From: Candidula unifasciata
Taxonomy: Eukaryota > Mollusca > Gastropoda > Stylommatophora > Geomitridae
DNA: 64,000 nucleotides
Assembly (NCBI GenBank): GCA_905116865.2
Contig: CAJHNH020000838.1
Location: forward strand, 1-64,000
Direction: 5' to 3'
Shown: positions 9,101-18,645 of the stretch, in pieces
Position numbering within the stretch: the first letter of the stretch is position 1
Layout: the number at the start of each line of letters is the position of its first letter
Translations under genes and position numbers: made by a program
The notes under the pieces: model-generated
What the model was told of the DNA's origin: nothing
Database searches by the model: none
The model's input: the letters and a program-made list of their open reading frames with translations, nothing else

Positions 9101-11585
9101 CCCCACAAACATTTTGCTAACGCTTGCCGAGTAGTTCAACAACCCTTTTTCATACCACAAGGTTTTGAGTATATGCTAGTCCATCCTTTTATAAAGCATC
9201 CAGCACTCAATGCAAGATGCGCTGAACATAACGCCAGCTGCTTTTATTTCCCCCTAATACTTTCTATAACTTATTTAGGACTCAGTCAATATAAGCACCC
9301 AGGTTATGCTTTTTCATAAAATTATCCTCAATGAGAATCTGAACACATGACAACTGAGCGAGTGTGCTAGCTACTGAACCACTGTGACTTCACGGAGTGA
9401 TGTGGTCAGCAGAAAGTGTTTCTAACCTCCAGTGACAGGTATCTGTTACAAAATGTGTTCTTTATGTTATACAATATAGTTTATGCTAATCTGATTGTTT
9501 TCCTTATCTCCGTAATACATCTTGCACCTGACAGTGTATAATGCCTACATGCTGAACTCCTGTTTTCTAGATGGACCCTTGTCCCTGCCTTCAGGTGTAC
9601 TGGGGTGTACTGGGGTGCACTGGGGTGCACTGGGGTGTACTCTGGTGTACTGGGGTGTACTGGGGTGTACTGGGGTACACTGGGGTGCACTGGGGTGTAC
9701 TGGGGTGTACTGGGGTGTACTGCGGTGTACTGCGGTGTACTGGGGTGTACTGCGGTGTACTGCGGTGTACTGGGGGTGTACTGGGGTGTACTGGGGTGTA
9801 CTGCGGTGTACTGGGGTGTACTGGGGGTGTACTGCGGTGTACTGGGGTGTACTGGGCATATAGGGCTAGAGCTAGCATTGATAGACGGTCAGCATGTGCT
9901 GGAGGATGTGGTCAACAACACTCCGGCCAACGTTACATCTCAGCAATTCACCTGGTACCTATTTAAGGCTGGGATGACCTGGAAGACAAGATCATTTTTT
10001 AAGAAACGTCCATCTCCATCTGGACCGGAACCCACGACCCTCAGATCTGCAGGTGAGCGCCCAGCCGCTACACTACAACAGATCCCAACCGTACATTTAG
10101 GCAGGAGATATTCTAGTCATATTTCTGTTATTTCTGTCCTTGATTTAACCAGACTGACATGCATTTAGACATGTTCTACAATCAGTGTATGTACCAATTT
10201 CTGTTGTTTCTTCTGAATTGTTGCTATCATGGCAGCATCACAAACATACAATGATTGTTATTTTTCTGTTGATTTCAACCGAAGACGTAAATGCATTCTG
10301 CCATTTTACAACATGGTTGTAATATCTGCCCCTTTCAGCTGATACATGCTGACTCCTGCAGGCATTAGTTATCCTGGTTAACCTTCCCAGTGAGTTTTGT
10401 GGGACACTGCAGTTTCATTGCTGTGTGGTCATCACTGATTATTAGTTCAAATGTAATGCGCCCGGTCAGGCCAGTCCAGAGAAGCCATGTAACGCTGGTC
10501 AGCCCTCAAGAAAAGACCGGGCCAGAACAGGAGCATTTCCTGCCAAATTAGGAGGCTTTCAGGAATGCTGAACCAATACATGGTGCTCTGATACTGGGCT
10601 CACCCAAGGAATCATCATGTCCTGCTCATGACTGTTTAACCTCACTTGGTATAGTGGGTCTCTCATTCCTCATGGACTACATCTTTAGAAACCAGCAGTA
10701 GGCAGCCCACAGACCTGTGATTTCAATTATCTCAACAAATGAGTACTCTGCTTCTTATGAATGTTAGGCTTTTACTGCAGCGGACTTCTATGTTAACTAT
10801 AGTTTCATTTTAAAAAAAAATTGCAATTCTAGTGGTGACGGTTGGTGTTGGCATCTCTAACAGCAGCCTTATGCATTTAATGCAAATGAATGTTTCTGGG
10901 TTTTGCCAGGATTAATGCTGACTAGTTTTTGAAGGAGAAAGTGGAGGACATTTCAAGTGATATCCACTGGCGCAGGAATGGAGGAGCAGCTATGAGGAAA
11001 CTCATTTGGAATGAAGCTGAAACCTTGAATTATACTTTGGTTAATTAAATCTTTGGTTAGAGGGAGCTGGCATCTTGAGATCCATAGAGGTCAGTCGCTG
11101 AAGCTACACAGTTCTGTGCTCGTCTTATGCTTCCAGTGGATGAACAGCCACTCGGCAAAGTGAGACTGAGCATTAGGTGCTAAAACCTGGCCAATAATGT
11201 TGATCTTCTCATGTTTAAATATCTATTTAAAGATCCTTATGTGTTCCAATGAGAATAATAACACAAGTATGTTGACAGTGAGTACCGTTCTACTTACTCA
11301 ATGACACAGTAAGATGTGTTGTTGACATGAGCAGTGGTGTTGTTGCTGCAGCTACTATCTGTGGGACTGCCAACTTTGCTGCTGCTGCTGCTGCTGTAGA
11401 CTGGAGTGCTGGGCAGTTTCTCTAGGAAACTCCGATTAACATTGGAGGAGTCAACTGTGGTGGAGAACCTCTCCAGCAAAGACTGCATATTTTCTTTCTC
11501 TGATTCCATTTCTGATGAAGCTGTCTCCACATTAGTGTCTACACTGATAGAAGACAGGGTCAGTGAGGTACCTGCTACCACACAG
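2764..11585 (-). CDS. MARCHF: MARCHF-family membrane RING-CH E3 ubiquitin ligase, four visible exons
   Basis: The gene is read as the complement of exons 11298-11585, 8204-8306, 5342-5431 and 2764-3123. All junctions are GT-AG and every phase agrees (1 base finishing an upstream codon, then 2/1, 0 and 0), giving 279 residues plus stop. The two middle exons form a perfect C4HC3 RING-CH finger: CRIC, 13 residues, CRC, 7 residues, H, 2 residues, C, 17 residues, CELC, with the expected W two residues after the CL pair (CLVKW). Two membrane helices follow. Family knowledge: such ligases sit in ER, endosomal or plasma membranes with both termini cytosolic and ubiquitinate tails of other membrane proteins, driving their sorting and degradation. 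The post-finger WR-M-SRRDK segment and the W-AY-CP tail recall MARCHF1/8, but the paralogue is unresolved. The first exon enters mid-codon, so at least one upstream exon is unlocated. The introns are filled with minisatellites and LINE debris. Confidence 0.92.
3243..4537. repeat. 28-bp minisatellite, about 45 copies, intronic
   Basis: The plus-strand unit carries GAAATGTCTTGTCACACAAC. It lies in the intron before the MARCHF terminal exon, ending about 120 bp from its acceptor. On the minus (sense) strand each unit reads TTTCAGGTATGTG, which matches donor consensus. Copies between about 4140 and 4500 are full of indels. Confidence 0.97.
4640..5032 (-). mobile_element. LINE 3' fragment with RNase H-like remnant
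   Basis: The minus frame includes RYACVLGNEGADRPAG, the conserved GNEGAD(R/K)xA motif of LINE RNase H domains. It continues to a tail with ILAAEDRD and a CACTTATGGGAGTGTCCC-type end. The same tail recurs at about 28.8, 54.3 and 58.1 kb, so this is a dispersed family. It is 5' truncated and has in-frame stops near the 3' end. It sits in a MARCHF intron, same strand as the gene. Confidence 0.65.
5342..5431 (-). CDS. MARCHF: MARCHF exon: second half of the RING-CH finger
   Basis: A 90-nt, phase 0-0 exon lies between the acceptor GTCATCTGCAG and the donor AAG|GTGAGC. It codes 30 residues, starting KWIDIST and ending with CELCQFFYVRHKRFK. CELC is the last zinc-binding Cys pair of the RING-CH finger, and the leading KW provides the conserved Trp after the H-x2-C-L pair of the previous exon. 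It is too short to appear as a long open frame and was found from the splice signals and the missing domain half. Its acceptor abuts the 21-bp array at 5440. Confidence 0.93.
5440..5735. repeat. 21-bp minisatellite, 13-14 copies, abutting a splice acceptor
   Basis: The plus unit is ACATGGAGATGGTTAGGGAC-like. On the sense (minus) strand each unit contains CCCTAACC, a branch-point-like motif, in pyrimidine-rich sequence. The first unit begins fewer than ten bases from the acceptor of the 5342-5431 exon. Confidence 0.97.
6090..6390 (+). mobile_element. Truncated LINE 3' end
   Basis: One reading path gives FGHIMRRG, then RGRQREKMLDSLVAWHGG and LIHAAGDRRLWRGMIAHA. This is the typical C-terminal block after a LINE reverse transcriptase (hydrophobic W/FGH, GR-rich segment, WR-G-M). 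It ends in CACCTGATGATGATGAAT, a (GAT)n tail shared with copies at 14.1 and 57.7 kb. Heavily 5' truncated and frameshifted. Confidence 0.75.
6480..7305. other. AT-rich intronic sequence, nothing recognised
   Basis: AT-rich sequence with several A and T runs and no supported exon or repeat family. It belongs to the MARCHF intron between the exons at 8204 and 5431. Confidence 0.5.
7306..7880. repeat. 38-bp minisatellite, about 15 copies, intronic
   Basis: The unit contains TTAATGAGTGGGTCATTACA followed by AATGACATCTGCACCTGG. Copies at 7490-7740 are corrupted by indels and contain a stray fragment (about 7530-7550) matching the MARCHF exon end at 8207-8227. Confidence 0.95.
7915..8218 (-). repeat. 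Degenerate repeat of about 60 bp, five copies, starting inside a MARCHF exon
   Basis: On the minus strand the units share AACTGTTTGTT, GTATGG, TTTTGCTAAAC, TTTATCATTTCTCTT and a GTGTTATTCTAGAGAA-like end. The first copy includes the last 15 or so coding bases and the donor of exon 8204-8306; the others lie in the intron downstream. Divergence is much higher than in the other arrays, so this one is old. Confidence 0.8.
8204..8306 (-). CDS. MARCHF: MARCHF exon: first half of the RING-CH finger
   Basis: This 103-nt exon opens after CTGCTCAG with one base that completes the codon begun in the upstream exon (GA|T, Asp), and it ends TTGGTG|GTATGG in phase 0. It codes VCRICQLPGDGDDI, then LFSPCRCSGSLKSVHYNCLV: the CxxC, CxC and HxxC ligands of a RING-CH finger. 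Acceptors a little upstream would leave the wrong phase, and the alternative donor three bases earlier would shorten the conserved C-L-x-x-W spacing once joined to KW of the next exon. The donor lies in the first copy of a 60-bp tandem repeat. Confidence 0.92.
8479..8760. repeat. 24-bp tandem repeat and degenerate AGTAACACAA array
   Basis: Nearly perfect 24-bp units (CTATAGTAACACAATAAAGT core) run to about 8592. They then pass into a degenerate block of AGTAACACAACGCTACAGTA-like units to 8760. A single related unit lies at about 8357-8380. All are intronic. Confidence 0.9.
9335..9395 (-). mobile_element. tRNA-like SINE head, partial
   Basis: The minus strand reads AGTGGTTCAGTAGCTAGCAC then TCATGTGTTCAGATTCTCA, resembling A and B boxes of a tRNA-derived SINE promoter. 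No body or target-site duplication could be defined. Confidence 0.45.
9590..9861. repeat. 10-bp minisatellite, about 27 copies
   Basis: Units of GTACTGGGGT, with GTACTGCGGT variants. The period keeps several frames open on both strands, so the overlapping reading frames are artefacts. It runs directly into a SINE end at 9862. Confidence 0.97.
9862..10080 (-). mobile_element. SINE, family B, diverged
   Basis: From left to right it reads ATAGGGCTAGAGC, then ACCTGGTACC, GGGATGACCTGG and CCAGCCGCTACACTAC. This matches the minus-orientation copy at 16025-16278 in the same order: tail with GGGCTAGA, centre with GGTCGACCTGGGA, head with a TAGCGGCTAGAC A-box region. Confidence 0.65.
10100..11290. 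other. Intronic sequence, nothing recognised
   Basis: It lies between the MARCHF exons at 8306 and 11298. No exon with suitable phase or recognisable element was found in it. Confidence 0.45.
11298..11585 (-). CDS. MARCHF: MARCHF upstream exon: Ser-rich cytosolic N-terminal region
   Basis: A 288-nt exon lies between the acceptor GTTGTTTATTCTCAG and the donor ATTGA|GTAAGT. It starts with one base finishing a codon and ends with two bases (GA) of the next; the next exon supplies the missing base in phase. It codes about 95 residues rich in Ser, Thr, Asn and Glu, with a run of six Ser (about residue 68-73) and no membrane segment, consistent with the disordered N-terminal region before a RING-CH finger. 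NNTT and NNTS sequons are present but should be cytosolic and unused. A second AG, 14 bases inside, is an alternative acceptor. The initiator exon upstream was not located, though internal Met codons exist. Confidence 0.8.
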
Positions 11586-11809
11586 CTGAGAATAAACAAC
11601 AATATACACCTGAATCACTGGCAGCACACAGAAGTGAAGTCATGAAGATAACATTTACAACTAAGGTTCTTCTTCTTTGTTCACTGCCTGTAAGCTCCAC
11701 TGGAAAGTCCTAGGTAGATGTACTCTGACTTCGTAGGAAACACCCAATTAGTCTACTTCTACGACACCCTTGTTGGGCAGGCAGTGGGTCTATTCTTACA
11801 ATTTCCAGA

Positions 11810-11925
11810 ACCCACAGTCGGGTTCCAGAACCCACAGTCGGGTCCCAGAACCCACACAGTAGCCCCAGAACCCACAATGGGGTCCCAGAACCCACAATGG
11901 GGTCCCAGAACCCACACAGGGAATA
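11810..11925. repeat. 20-bp minisatellite, about six copies
   Basis: Units of CCCAGAACCCACAATGGGGT with substitutions. The other strand reads as GFWDPxVGS repeats, an artefact. Confidence 0.93.
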
Positions 11926-12299
11926 CACCTAAGCAACATCAATTTACAAGTAGAAAACATTCAGGGACCACCCCCCTCCCCCTCTTTTTTTTAATTGCAG
12001 TTTATTATCAACTCCTTGTTTGCTGACAAACTGACAGATGACAGGAAATGTCATCAATAACATCTCAGTCATCAGAATACATCCTGGCACTTTTTTGGGG
12101 CTGGACTCTGGACATTCCAGGTTAGTGTGGCTGACCTTGTTTCTTTCAGCATGAACAACAGACATTCCAGGTTAAAGAAGTCCCTCAGGAAAAGAAATAG
12201 AAAAGAAAAGTTTTCTTCCAGCCACAGACAGTGGAAATAGTTGATGTTGCCTGGCACTGGATGGTTACTGACTGACTTCTGTGTGAACAAAATAATCAA

Positions 12300-12682
<383 letters not shown>

Positions 12683-13284
12683 GAACACACACCTTCAGCA
12701 AGCTGATTCCCTGCTGTGAAACAGTCGGACAGGATACACTGCACCAGCAAGAAGGACACATTCACCAGCTGCACACACTCAACAAGTTCAGCCTGTCCTG
12801 TAGCTGTCAATGTACAACAAAATGTTAGTGATCTCAAACAAACACTCATTTTGGATATCAAGCAAACAGACACAGTCTTTTCATCACAGGAATACAAACA
12901 CCACAATGTGATAATACACAGGCAGGTGTGCCTTAATTAGGTCAATACATTTGAACATTTGGAGGCGATTATAACATGAGGTACTCTGGCTTGCTGGTAC
13001 CAACGTCTCGGTTCCTGTCTTCTTTTAAGCGTTCACCAGCTGTAAACTTTCTGGGTTTGGGTTTTGTTCAGAACACAAGTTCTGCGTGCACATACGTTTT
13101 ATAAATCTAGCGTACTCGAGTGCAAACTATTGTTTCCCTGTCTCTCATGTAGAGGCATCCCGTTCGAAGAAAACACCACTAATCAGCCGCCTTTTACAAC
13201 ATGCTTCTTCACAGGCCGTGAGTATTCACATGGGAAATCTAGAGTTCCATTTTGCATCCTGTAGGAACCTCCCCTCCCCCCCCT

Positions 13285-13400
13285 CCTCCTTTTCAAAATT
13301 GATAGCCCCGCTCGACCCAGCCTAAAACGTCCAGGTACCAGGCAATGTCCTGGGAAGTAAAGACGACCGGTATTATGTCGAACACATCAGTCACCGTGCG
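13285..13400 (+). mobile_element. SINE family B, central fragment
   Basis: CTCGACCCAGCC, GGTACCAGGCAATGTCCTGG and GAAGTAAAGACGACCGG match the same ordered segments in the copy at 17835-18055. Both ends are missing. Confidence 0.6.
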
Positions 13401-13479
13401 GTTTATGAAAAAAATACAATTCTAACAGCATATGCCAGCAGTGTCATTAGCATAGAAAATGAATCATATATTTTACTGT

Positions 13480-14120
13480 ATAACATCAAGCAAAACCGGC
13501 AAATGGTAACATTCTGTAGCAGGTCAACAAAGTACAACTGTCTCGGACAATCACAGTAACTGATGGAAGATGCCTAGCAGAAATCAGAACAAGAATCGCC
13601 ATGGCAAAAGTGGCTTTTAGCAAGCTGCCAAAGATTCTCACCAACAAGAAGATGCCGACTGTAGTGAGAAGACAAAAAGAGTGCTGAAGGCTTTTGTATG
13701 TGAAGCCTGGGCGATAAGCTGGCAAGCTTAAAAAAACATTAACTCTGGCAGAGATGGTGTTTTCTGTGAGCAATGCAAAGTCTATCATGGAGGGATACAA
13801 GAAGTAGTCTTCATAGAGACAGATGACAGCAGTACACTGATAAGAACAATTAGACGTAGACAGTGCAACGTTTTCTGGGACATGTCATCAGAAGGAATGA
13901 TCTCCAGAACTTGACAACAAGTGGCAACACTAATGGAAAGAGACCAAGTGAAAGGCAAAGAGATAAATATCTGGATAGCCTGGCCAGACGGATGGGGCGA
14001 GACAACAACATTGACTTAATCCGTGATTCTAATGATCGTGTGAGATAGCGAAACATGACAGCCTACGCATATCAACACGACAGCCTACGCATATCAGCAC
14101 GGCACCTGATGATGATAAGA
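13480..14120 (+). mobile_element. Decayed LINE 3' end (reverse transcriptase C-terminal region)
   Basis: Read across frameshifts it encodes AEIRTRIAMAKVAFSKLPKI, then the block FLGHVIRRNDLQNL, KRPSERQRDKYLDSLARRMG and NDRVR. It finishes with GGCACCTGATGATGATAAG. Order and motifs match LINE ORF2 C-termini. Several frameshifts and stops make it dead. Confidence 0.8.
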
Positions 14121-14507
14121 AAGGGCAGGGCAGAGACTAACAGCAGTAGAGGTCCAGCCAAAGTGACAATTGGGACGAGCAAGAGAACCGTGTGTAAAGA
14201 GTAAAGCTGAGTATAAACAAATAATTCCAGAAGAGTTCTCTTGTACGGAGTTTACACAAATAAACACGGCCCGGGGGGGGGGGGGGGGGCACATGAGACC
14301 GTATGAATATTCTATGACTGAACGTTTGTAAGCTGCTGTACAGAAGTGAGCTAGTGGAATGTCAAATAACAGTTCAGGAAGCCCCTGTAGGCTATCAGGG
14401 CGTGCTTTCTCAGACGAATGTTATGTAATCCTGTCATGTAACCATTCTCTTGACTGTTTAAAAAAAAAACGACTTCCGTATTAGCTAGGTTATTTTACAA
14501 TTAAATT

Positions 14508-14588
14508 AGTTGCGTGTCCTTTACAGGACGTTGCAGAACAAACACCGGCACGTTCTGGCTGTTGTGGTTTTTCGAGGCAAATTTACAT
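14508..14588 (-). mobile_element. SINE family A, 3' fragment, inverted
   Basis: This is the reverse complement of the tail of the SINE at 15648-15892 (TTTACAGGACGTTGCAGAAC, TGTGGTTTTTCGAGGCAAAT). It lies head-to-head with the next copy. Confidence 0.75.
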
Positions 14589-14589
14589 C

Positions 14590-14832
14590 CAGAAGTCGGC
14601 TCTGTGGCTAAGTCGATGCGAACGCTTCGCTTCGTAATGTCGGGATGCCATGTTCGATCCCCGATGCGGACAATGTGCCTTGCCTTGGTTTCGACATTGG
14701 TATCAAGAAAGCCGACCGTTCAGTAAGACATAGGAAAACTACTGAATGTAACTTGCCTAGAGAAACCACACAACAGCCAGGGGCTGTTGGGGTTGGTTCT
14801 GCAACGCCCTGTAAAAGATACGCAACTAACTA
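14590..14832 (+). mobile_element. SINE family A, tRNA-derived
   Basis: The head GGCTCTGTGGCTAAGTCGAT contains an A box (TGGCTAAGTCG). A B-box region (GTTCGATCCCC) follows, then the body with AAGAAAGCCGACCGT and the tail GCAACGCCCTGTAAAAGATA. The second full copy is at 15648. Confidence 0.85.
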
Positions 14833-14965
14833 TTTGCCACTGCTTCCTGGAAGGTCGGCTCTCGGTATCACTTTCGAAACTAGCGCAAGACAAACCGTCG
14901 GCAGCAGGGATCAAACCCGGCACCTCGGCATTAAGAAGCGCGTTCGCAACGAGCTAGGCTATATA
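14833..14965 (-). mobile_element. SINE family A, head half, inverted
   Basis: On the minus strand it reads TTGCGAACGCGCTTC, TGCCGGGTTTGATCCCTGC and AGTGATACCGAGAGCCGACC, matching the head and early body of family A. With its neighbours it makes a palindromic cluster. Confidence 0.8.
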
Positions 14966-15647
14966 TCAGAACATTTTAAAAAAAAACCAACATGTCCGAT
15001 CGTATAGTCTATATAATAAGTTCACATTAAATCCGCGAGCGAGAAGGCACCGACCACAGACCCTGTGTATGTGGGGTGGCGTGCAAACGATCTGACATGT
15101 AAGCTGATTAGTTCAGTACTAGCTATCGTCTACAACACACACTCAATCAAACAGACAGACAGACCTGCGTACGTACTATGACTAACGGTTGGTTATTTAT
15201 CTCCTACTTCATATGCTGAAATCAACACAGACGTAACATGGATGACGTCGGCGTCACAAAAATGTCCATAAACAACTTAAAAACACCAAAATGTGGGTCA
15301 GCTGTATTACTATTTACATAATAACTGTTACAGAGTAATGCTGCACTGTTGTAGTTACTAGTAATTAATTCATACTGATAAAGGCCCGGCCGAAACGTCA
15401 ATTTGTGTTTTGTGTACGTTGTTCTATTTGCCCATTTCGTTAAGCTTTTTAGTCACAGTTCACTGGATTTATGTATGTGTACTATTGTAGGTATGTCAAA
15501 CCAGGTCACTGAGCGGACAAGCTGACAATATAAGGACAGGAGAAATGTGGTTTTTCTGACAAATGCACAGAACAGGATGACAGTCGGGCCTGTGTTCACC
15601 ATGTACGACGCCCCAGTAGAGTCATTTATTTGACGCTTCTCTACCGT

Positions 15648-15892
15648 CAGATGTCGGCTCTGTGGCTAAGTCGATGCGAACGCTTCGTAATGCACGGGAT
15701 GCCGGGTTCGATCCCAGCTGCGGGCCATGCATCTTTCGTTGATTTCGACAGTGGTATCAAGAAAGCCGACCGTCTAGTGAGCAATGGCAAACTACTGAAC
15801 GTAAATTTGCCTAGAAAAACCACACAACAGCAAGAGCTGTTGAGGTTGGTTCTGCAACGTCCTGTAAAAGGATACGCAACTAACTAACCTTA
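15648..15892 (+). mobile_element. SINE family A, tRNA-derived, best copy
   Basis: A box TGGCTAAGTCG and B box GGTTCGATCCC are both clear, with spacing as in a tRNA. The body runs to CGTCCTGTAAAAGGATACGC and ends in AACTAACTAACC. No clear target-site duplication was identified. Confidence 0.88.
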
Positions 15893-16024
15893 ACCGTCAG
15901 ATAAACTACAGTATCGCTAATCGTTTACACATTACTAACAATAAGCTGGGGAATTATTTACTTCAGTTTTAAATTGTACTGCAGTATTTAAACGTCATTA
16001 ACTAAATATACAATATACAAAACA

Positions 16025-16278
16025 AATGTAAAGGACCCTTTTCCCCCGTCTTCGGGCGTACAGGGCACATAGGGCTAGACCCATATTTTATAGATCAATC
16101 GGCACTCGGTGGGTGCCAGCATCATGCTGGCGGCCTTTGCTTCCCACGACCCATTTAAGGTTGGGTCGACCTGGGAGCCAAGGTCATTTGTGAAAAAAGT
16201 CCAGCACCGTCTCGATTTGAACCCACGGCCTTCGGAACCGCATGCGAGCGTCTAGCCGCTCCACCACGGAGGCTCCAT
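16025..16278 (-). mobile_element. SINE family B, tRNA-derived
   Basis: On the minus strand the head reads GGAGCGGCTAGACGCTCGC, then GTGGGTTCAAATCGAGACGG (B box). The centre is GGCTCCCAGGTCGACCCAAC, and the end is near GTCTAGCCCTATGTGCCCTG. It forms an inverted pair with 16480-16745. Confidence 0.85.
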
Positions 16279-16379
16279 AAAACCAATGTGTAAGTAGACA
16301 ATTTATAAATTATTCTTAAGACAAAAAATATTTGGTAAAGACGCAGAAAATAGTCACTACTATTTAACAGCCGATACAG

Positions 16380-16425
16380 CAACAACGACAACAACGACAA
16401 CAACAACAACAACAACAACAAAAAA
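16380..16425. repeat. (AAC)n microsatellite
   Basis: About twelve CAA/AAC units with a few GAC interruptions, between two inverted SINEs. Confidence 0.9.
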
Positions 16426-16479
16426 ACAGAAACTTCCGGCTGAGTCAGCCTCTCTACCCCCAGCTAAATTTCACGGGCA

Positions 16480-16745
16480 GCCACCATGATGTAGCGGCTA
16501 GACACTCGCCTATGGATTCGAAGGTGGTGGGTTCAAATTAGGACGAAGCCGGTCTTGTTTTCAAAAATGACATTGGCTCCCAGGTCGACCCAACCTTAAA
16601 TGATTACTAGGTCTTTAATTGGGAAGCTAAGGTGGCCGGCATGATGCTGACCATATCACTCTCCGATGCCGACTGGTCTATAAAATACAGGTCCTGCCCA
16701 ATATGCCCGAAGGCACGGACAACTGTCCTGTGCATACATTTCGCC
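16480..16745 (+). mobile_element. SINE family B, tRNA-derived
   Basis: The head is GATGTAGCGGCTAGACACTC, followed by GGTGGGTTCAAATTAGGACG (B-box region), the centre GGCTCCCAGGTCGACCCAAC and the tail GCCCGAAGGCACGGACAACT. The 3' end differs from 16025-16278 by several indels. Confidence 0.85.
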
Positions 16746-16789
16746 GCCCTTAACACTGCCATGAGCTGTACGCTTACACCATATACCTA

Positions 16790-16965
16790 GCTTTTACAAA
16801 CCATTATACTTGTCTATCGATTCTGTCGAATGCCTTCTCTAGATCCACGAATAAGTTTCTTAATATATTATATTTTCTTTTCTATTTATTACCCTTTTAA
16901 GATTGAATCTGGGCCGCCTTTACTTATTCCAAAGCCTATCTGTGGTTCTATCACTGGTCTCATGC
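16790..16965 (-). mobile_element. LINE reverse transcriptase core fragment
   Basis: The minus strand encodes RPVIEPQIGFGISKGGPDSI and, across a frame change, FVDLEKAFDRIDR. The latter is the palm motif A region (F-V-D-x-x-K-A-F-D-x-x-D-R) of non-LTR reverse transcriptases. Stops and frameshifts show it is dead. It is the only fragment here from the front of the catalytic domain. Confidence 0.75.
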
Positions 16966-17429
16966 TTGTCTGGCATATATTCTTCCAACAGGATTTAGCA
17001 GAGAGATGCCCCAAGCGTGGTAATCGGCCGAGTTTTACCAGAGTAGGGCACCACTCGCAACATCTGATACAACCAGCATCACTCCCGCCACTAACTAAAG
17101 AATCTGGCCAGCCAGAACGACATGTCAGCTAACCAGATGTGACAAGCTCACGCGCATGGGTCCTGACAGGGTCGTGCCGTGCCAGCATACAAAGATGCGG
17201 TGGCATCAGGCGGCACCGTAAAGGGCGGTATAACCAGGAAAAATCAAAATACAATCTGAGCATGTATAAAAAGGGCGGCATGTCGAGGACTGAGATAATC
17301 TACCGCACGGCCCCGGTGTCCTGGCTGGGTAGTCACCTACAGGCAATGTGTGCAGCGGCGGCGCTCTGCACGACAGATAACACACTCACACCCTGTAACC
17401 CACATCGCGGATCAGGTTTCCCATCTACA

Positions 17430-17830
17430 GCTTCATTATAAACTCACGTACAGCAGCACACAGATCGTGCACGGCATGGAGAAACGTTTTCTGGCGATCG
17501 GTGTTATACGACTGGGTAACTGACAGCAGTATGCTGGTGCAACCAATGATCCCGCCAAAGGCAACCAGGCAAAGAATGTTTCCTTCACCGGGAGTTGGTA
17601 GGGGTCACAAACCTGGGTCTGTTTAGCCACGGCCTTCTCTATTTATATACAGACGGACCTGGTTTAGCATTCTTTCGACTAGCTCTAACAACAGGTGCAT
17701 AGCTCTAGTAAACCGCCATCTTCTAACATGACAAGACAACTGACGCAACAGTTCACTAACAAGTGACAATATCAACGACTGCCAAAGAAGACTTCCCACA
17801 ACGTTTAACAGTAGATAGGATGATCAATGA
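17430..17830 (-). pseudogene. Frameshifted coding relic, unrecognised
   Basis: Minus-strand sequence gives a helical-looking segment of about 60 residues (LLWQSLILSLVSELLRQL, then MHLLLELVERMLNQVRLYI) ending at a stop. About 20 codons later a second segment begins, GNILCLVAFGGIIGCTSILL, ending HAVHDLCAAVREFIMKL and a stop. Base composition is more GC- and CpG-rich than the neighbours. The GNILCLVAFGG stretch resembles a Bcl-2 family BH1 motif, but that is only a pattern impression and the BH2 part is missing. It could also be a broken exon of another gene; GTAC|GTGAGT within it is donor-like. Confidence 0.3.
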
Positions 17831-17834
17831 TTTC

Positions 17835-18055
17835 ATGTGAGCCGAAGGAGCCTGCCAGCTCGGAGGTCTATAGTTCAAATCCGTATCCAGACCGAGTTTC
17901 TCCAAATTGACCTTATCCCCCAGGTCGACCCAGCCAAAAATGGGTACCAGGCAATGACATGGGACGTAAAGGCGGCCAGCATGATGTTGATCACACCCCA
18001 CCCCTTGCTCCGTTATCGAGTGCGATTAACCTATGCAAGCAGTGTAAGTAAAACT
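17835..18055 (+). mobile_element. SINE family B, diverged copy
   Basis: AGTTCAAATCCGTATCCAGA (B-box region), CCCCAGGTCGACCCAGCC, GGTACCAGGCAATGACATGG and GCGGCCAGCATGATGTTGAT follow in family B order. Confidence 0.75.
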
Positions 18056-18155
18056 AAAGGACCCTCATTCAAGCCTTCAGACATACAGGGCACATAGGGC
18101 TAGACCTCAATAGTATAGATCAGTCGGCACTCAGTGGGTGATGTGGTCAGCTTCA
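18056..18155 (-). mobile_element. SINE family B tail fragment, inverted
   Basis: ACAGGGCACATAGGGCTAGA and ATAGATCAGTCGGCACTCAG match the left end of the copy at 16025-16278. It leads into the 47-bp array. Confidence 0.7.
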
Positions 18156-18156
18156 A

Positions 18157-18645
18157 GTCTGAAGTCTTCGTGAGATCCCGCTACCAGACAACGTGAGGGC
18201 TCAGTCTGAAGTCTTCGTGAGATCCCGCTACCAGACAACGTGAGGCCTCAGTCTTAAGTCTACGTGAGATCCCGCTACCAGACAACGTGAGGCCTCAGTC
18301 TGAAGTCTACGTGAGATCCCGCTACCAGACAACGTGAGGCCTCAGTCTGAAGTCTACGTGAGATCCCGCTACCATACAACGTGAGACCTCAGTCTGAAGT
18401 CTTCGTGAGATCCCGCTACCATACAACGTGAGACCTCAGTCTGAAGTCTTCGTGAGATCCCGCTACCAGACAACGTGAGCTCCCACTGCATGTTAACGTA
18501 AGACCCCAGTCTAAGTCCACGTGAGATCCCACTACACGTCAACGTGAGCTCCCACTACACGTCAACGTGAGATCCCAGTCTAAAGTCTACGTGAGATCCC
18601 GCTACCAGACAACGTGAGCTCCCACTACACGTCAACGTGAGACCC
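18157..18645. repeat. 47-bp minisatellite, about ten copies
   Basis: The unit contains TGAAGTCTTCGTGAGATCCC followed by GCTACCAGACAACGTGAGG. Later units are shortened (CTCCCACTACACGTCAACGT). It starts exactly where a SINE tail ends. Confidence 0.95.

Noticed and set aside
14594..14670. Functional tRNA gene
   Set aside because: A and B boxes are present but the sequence continues as a dispersed SINE body and lacks a foldable acceptor stem.
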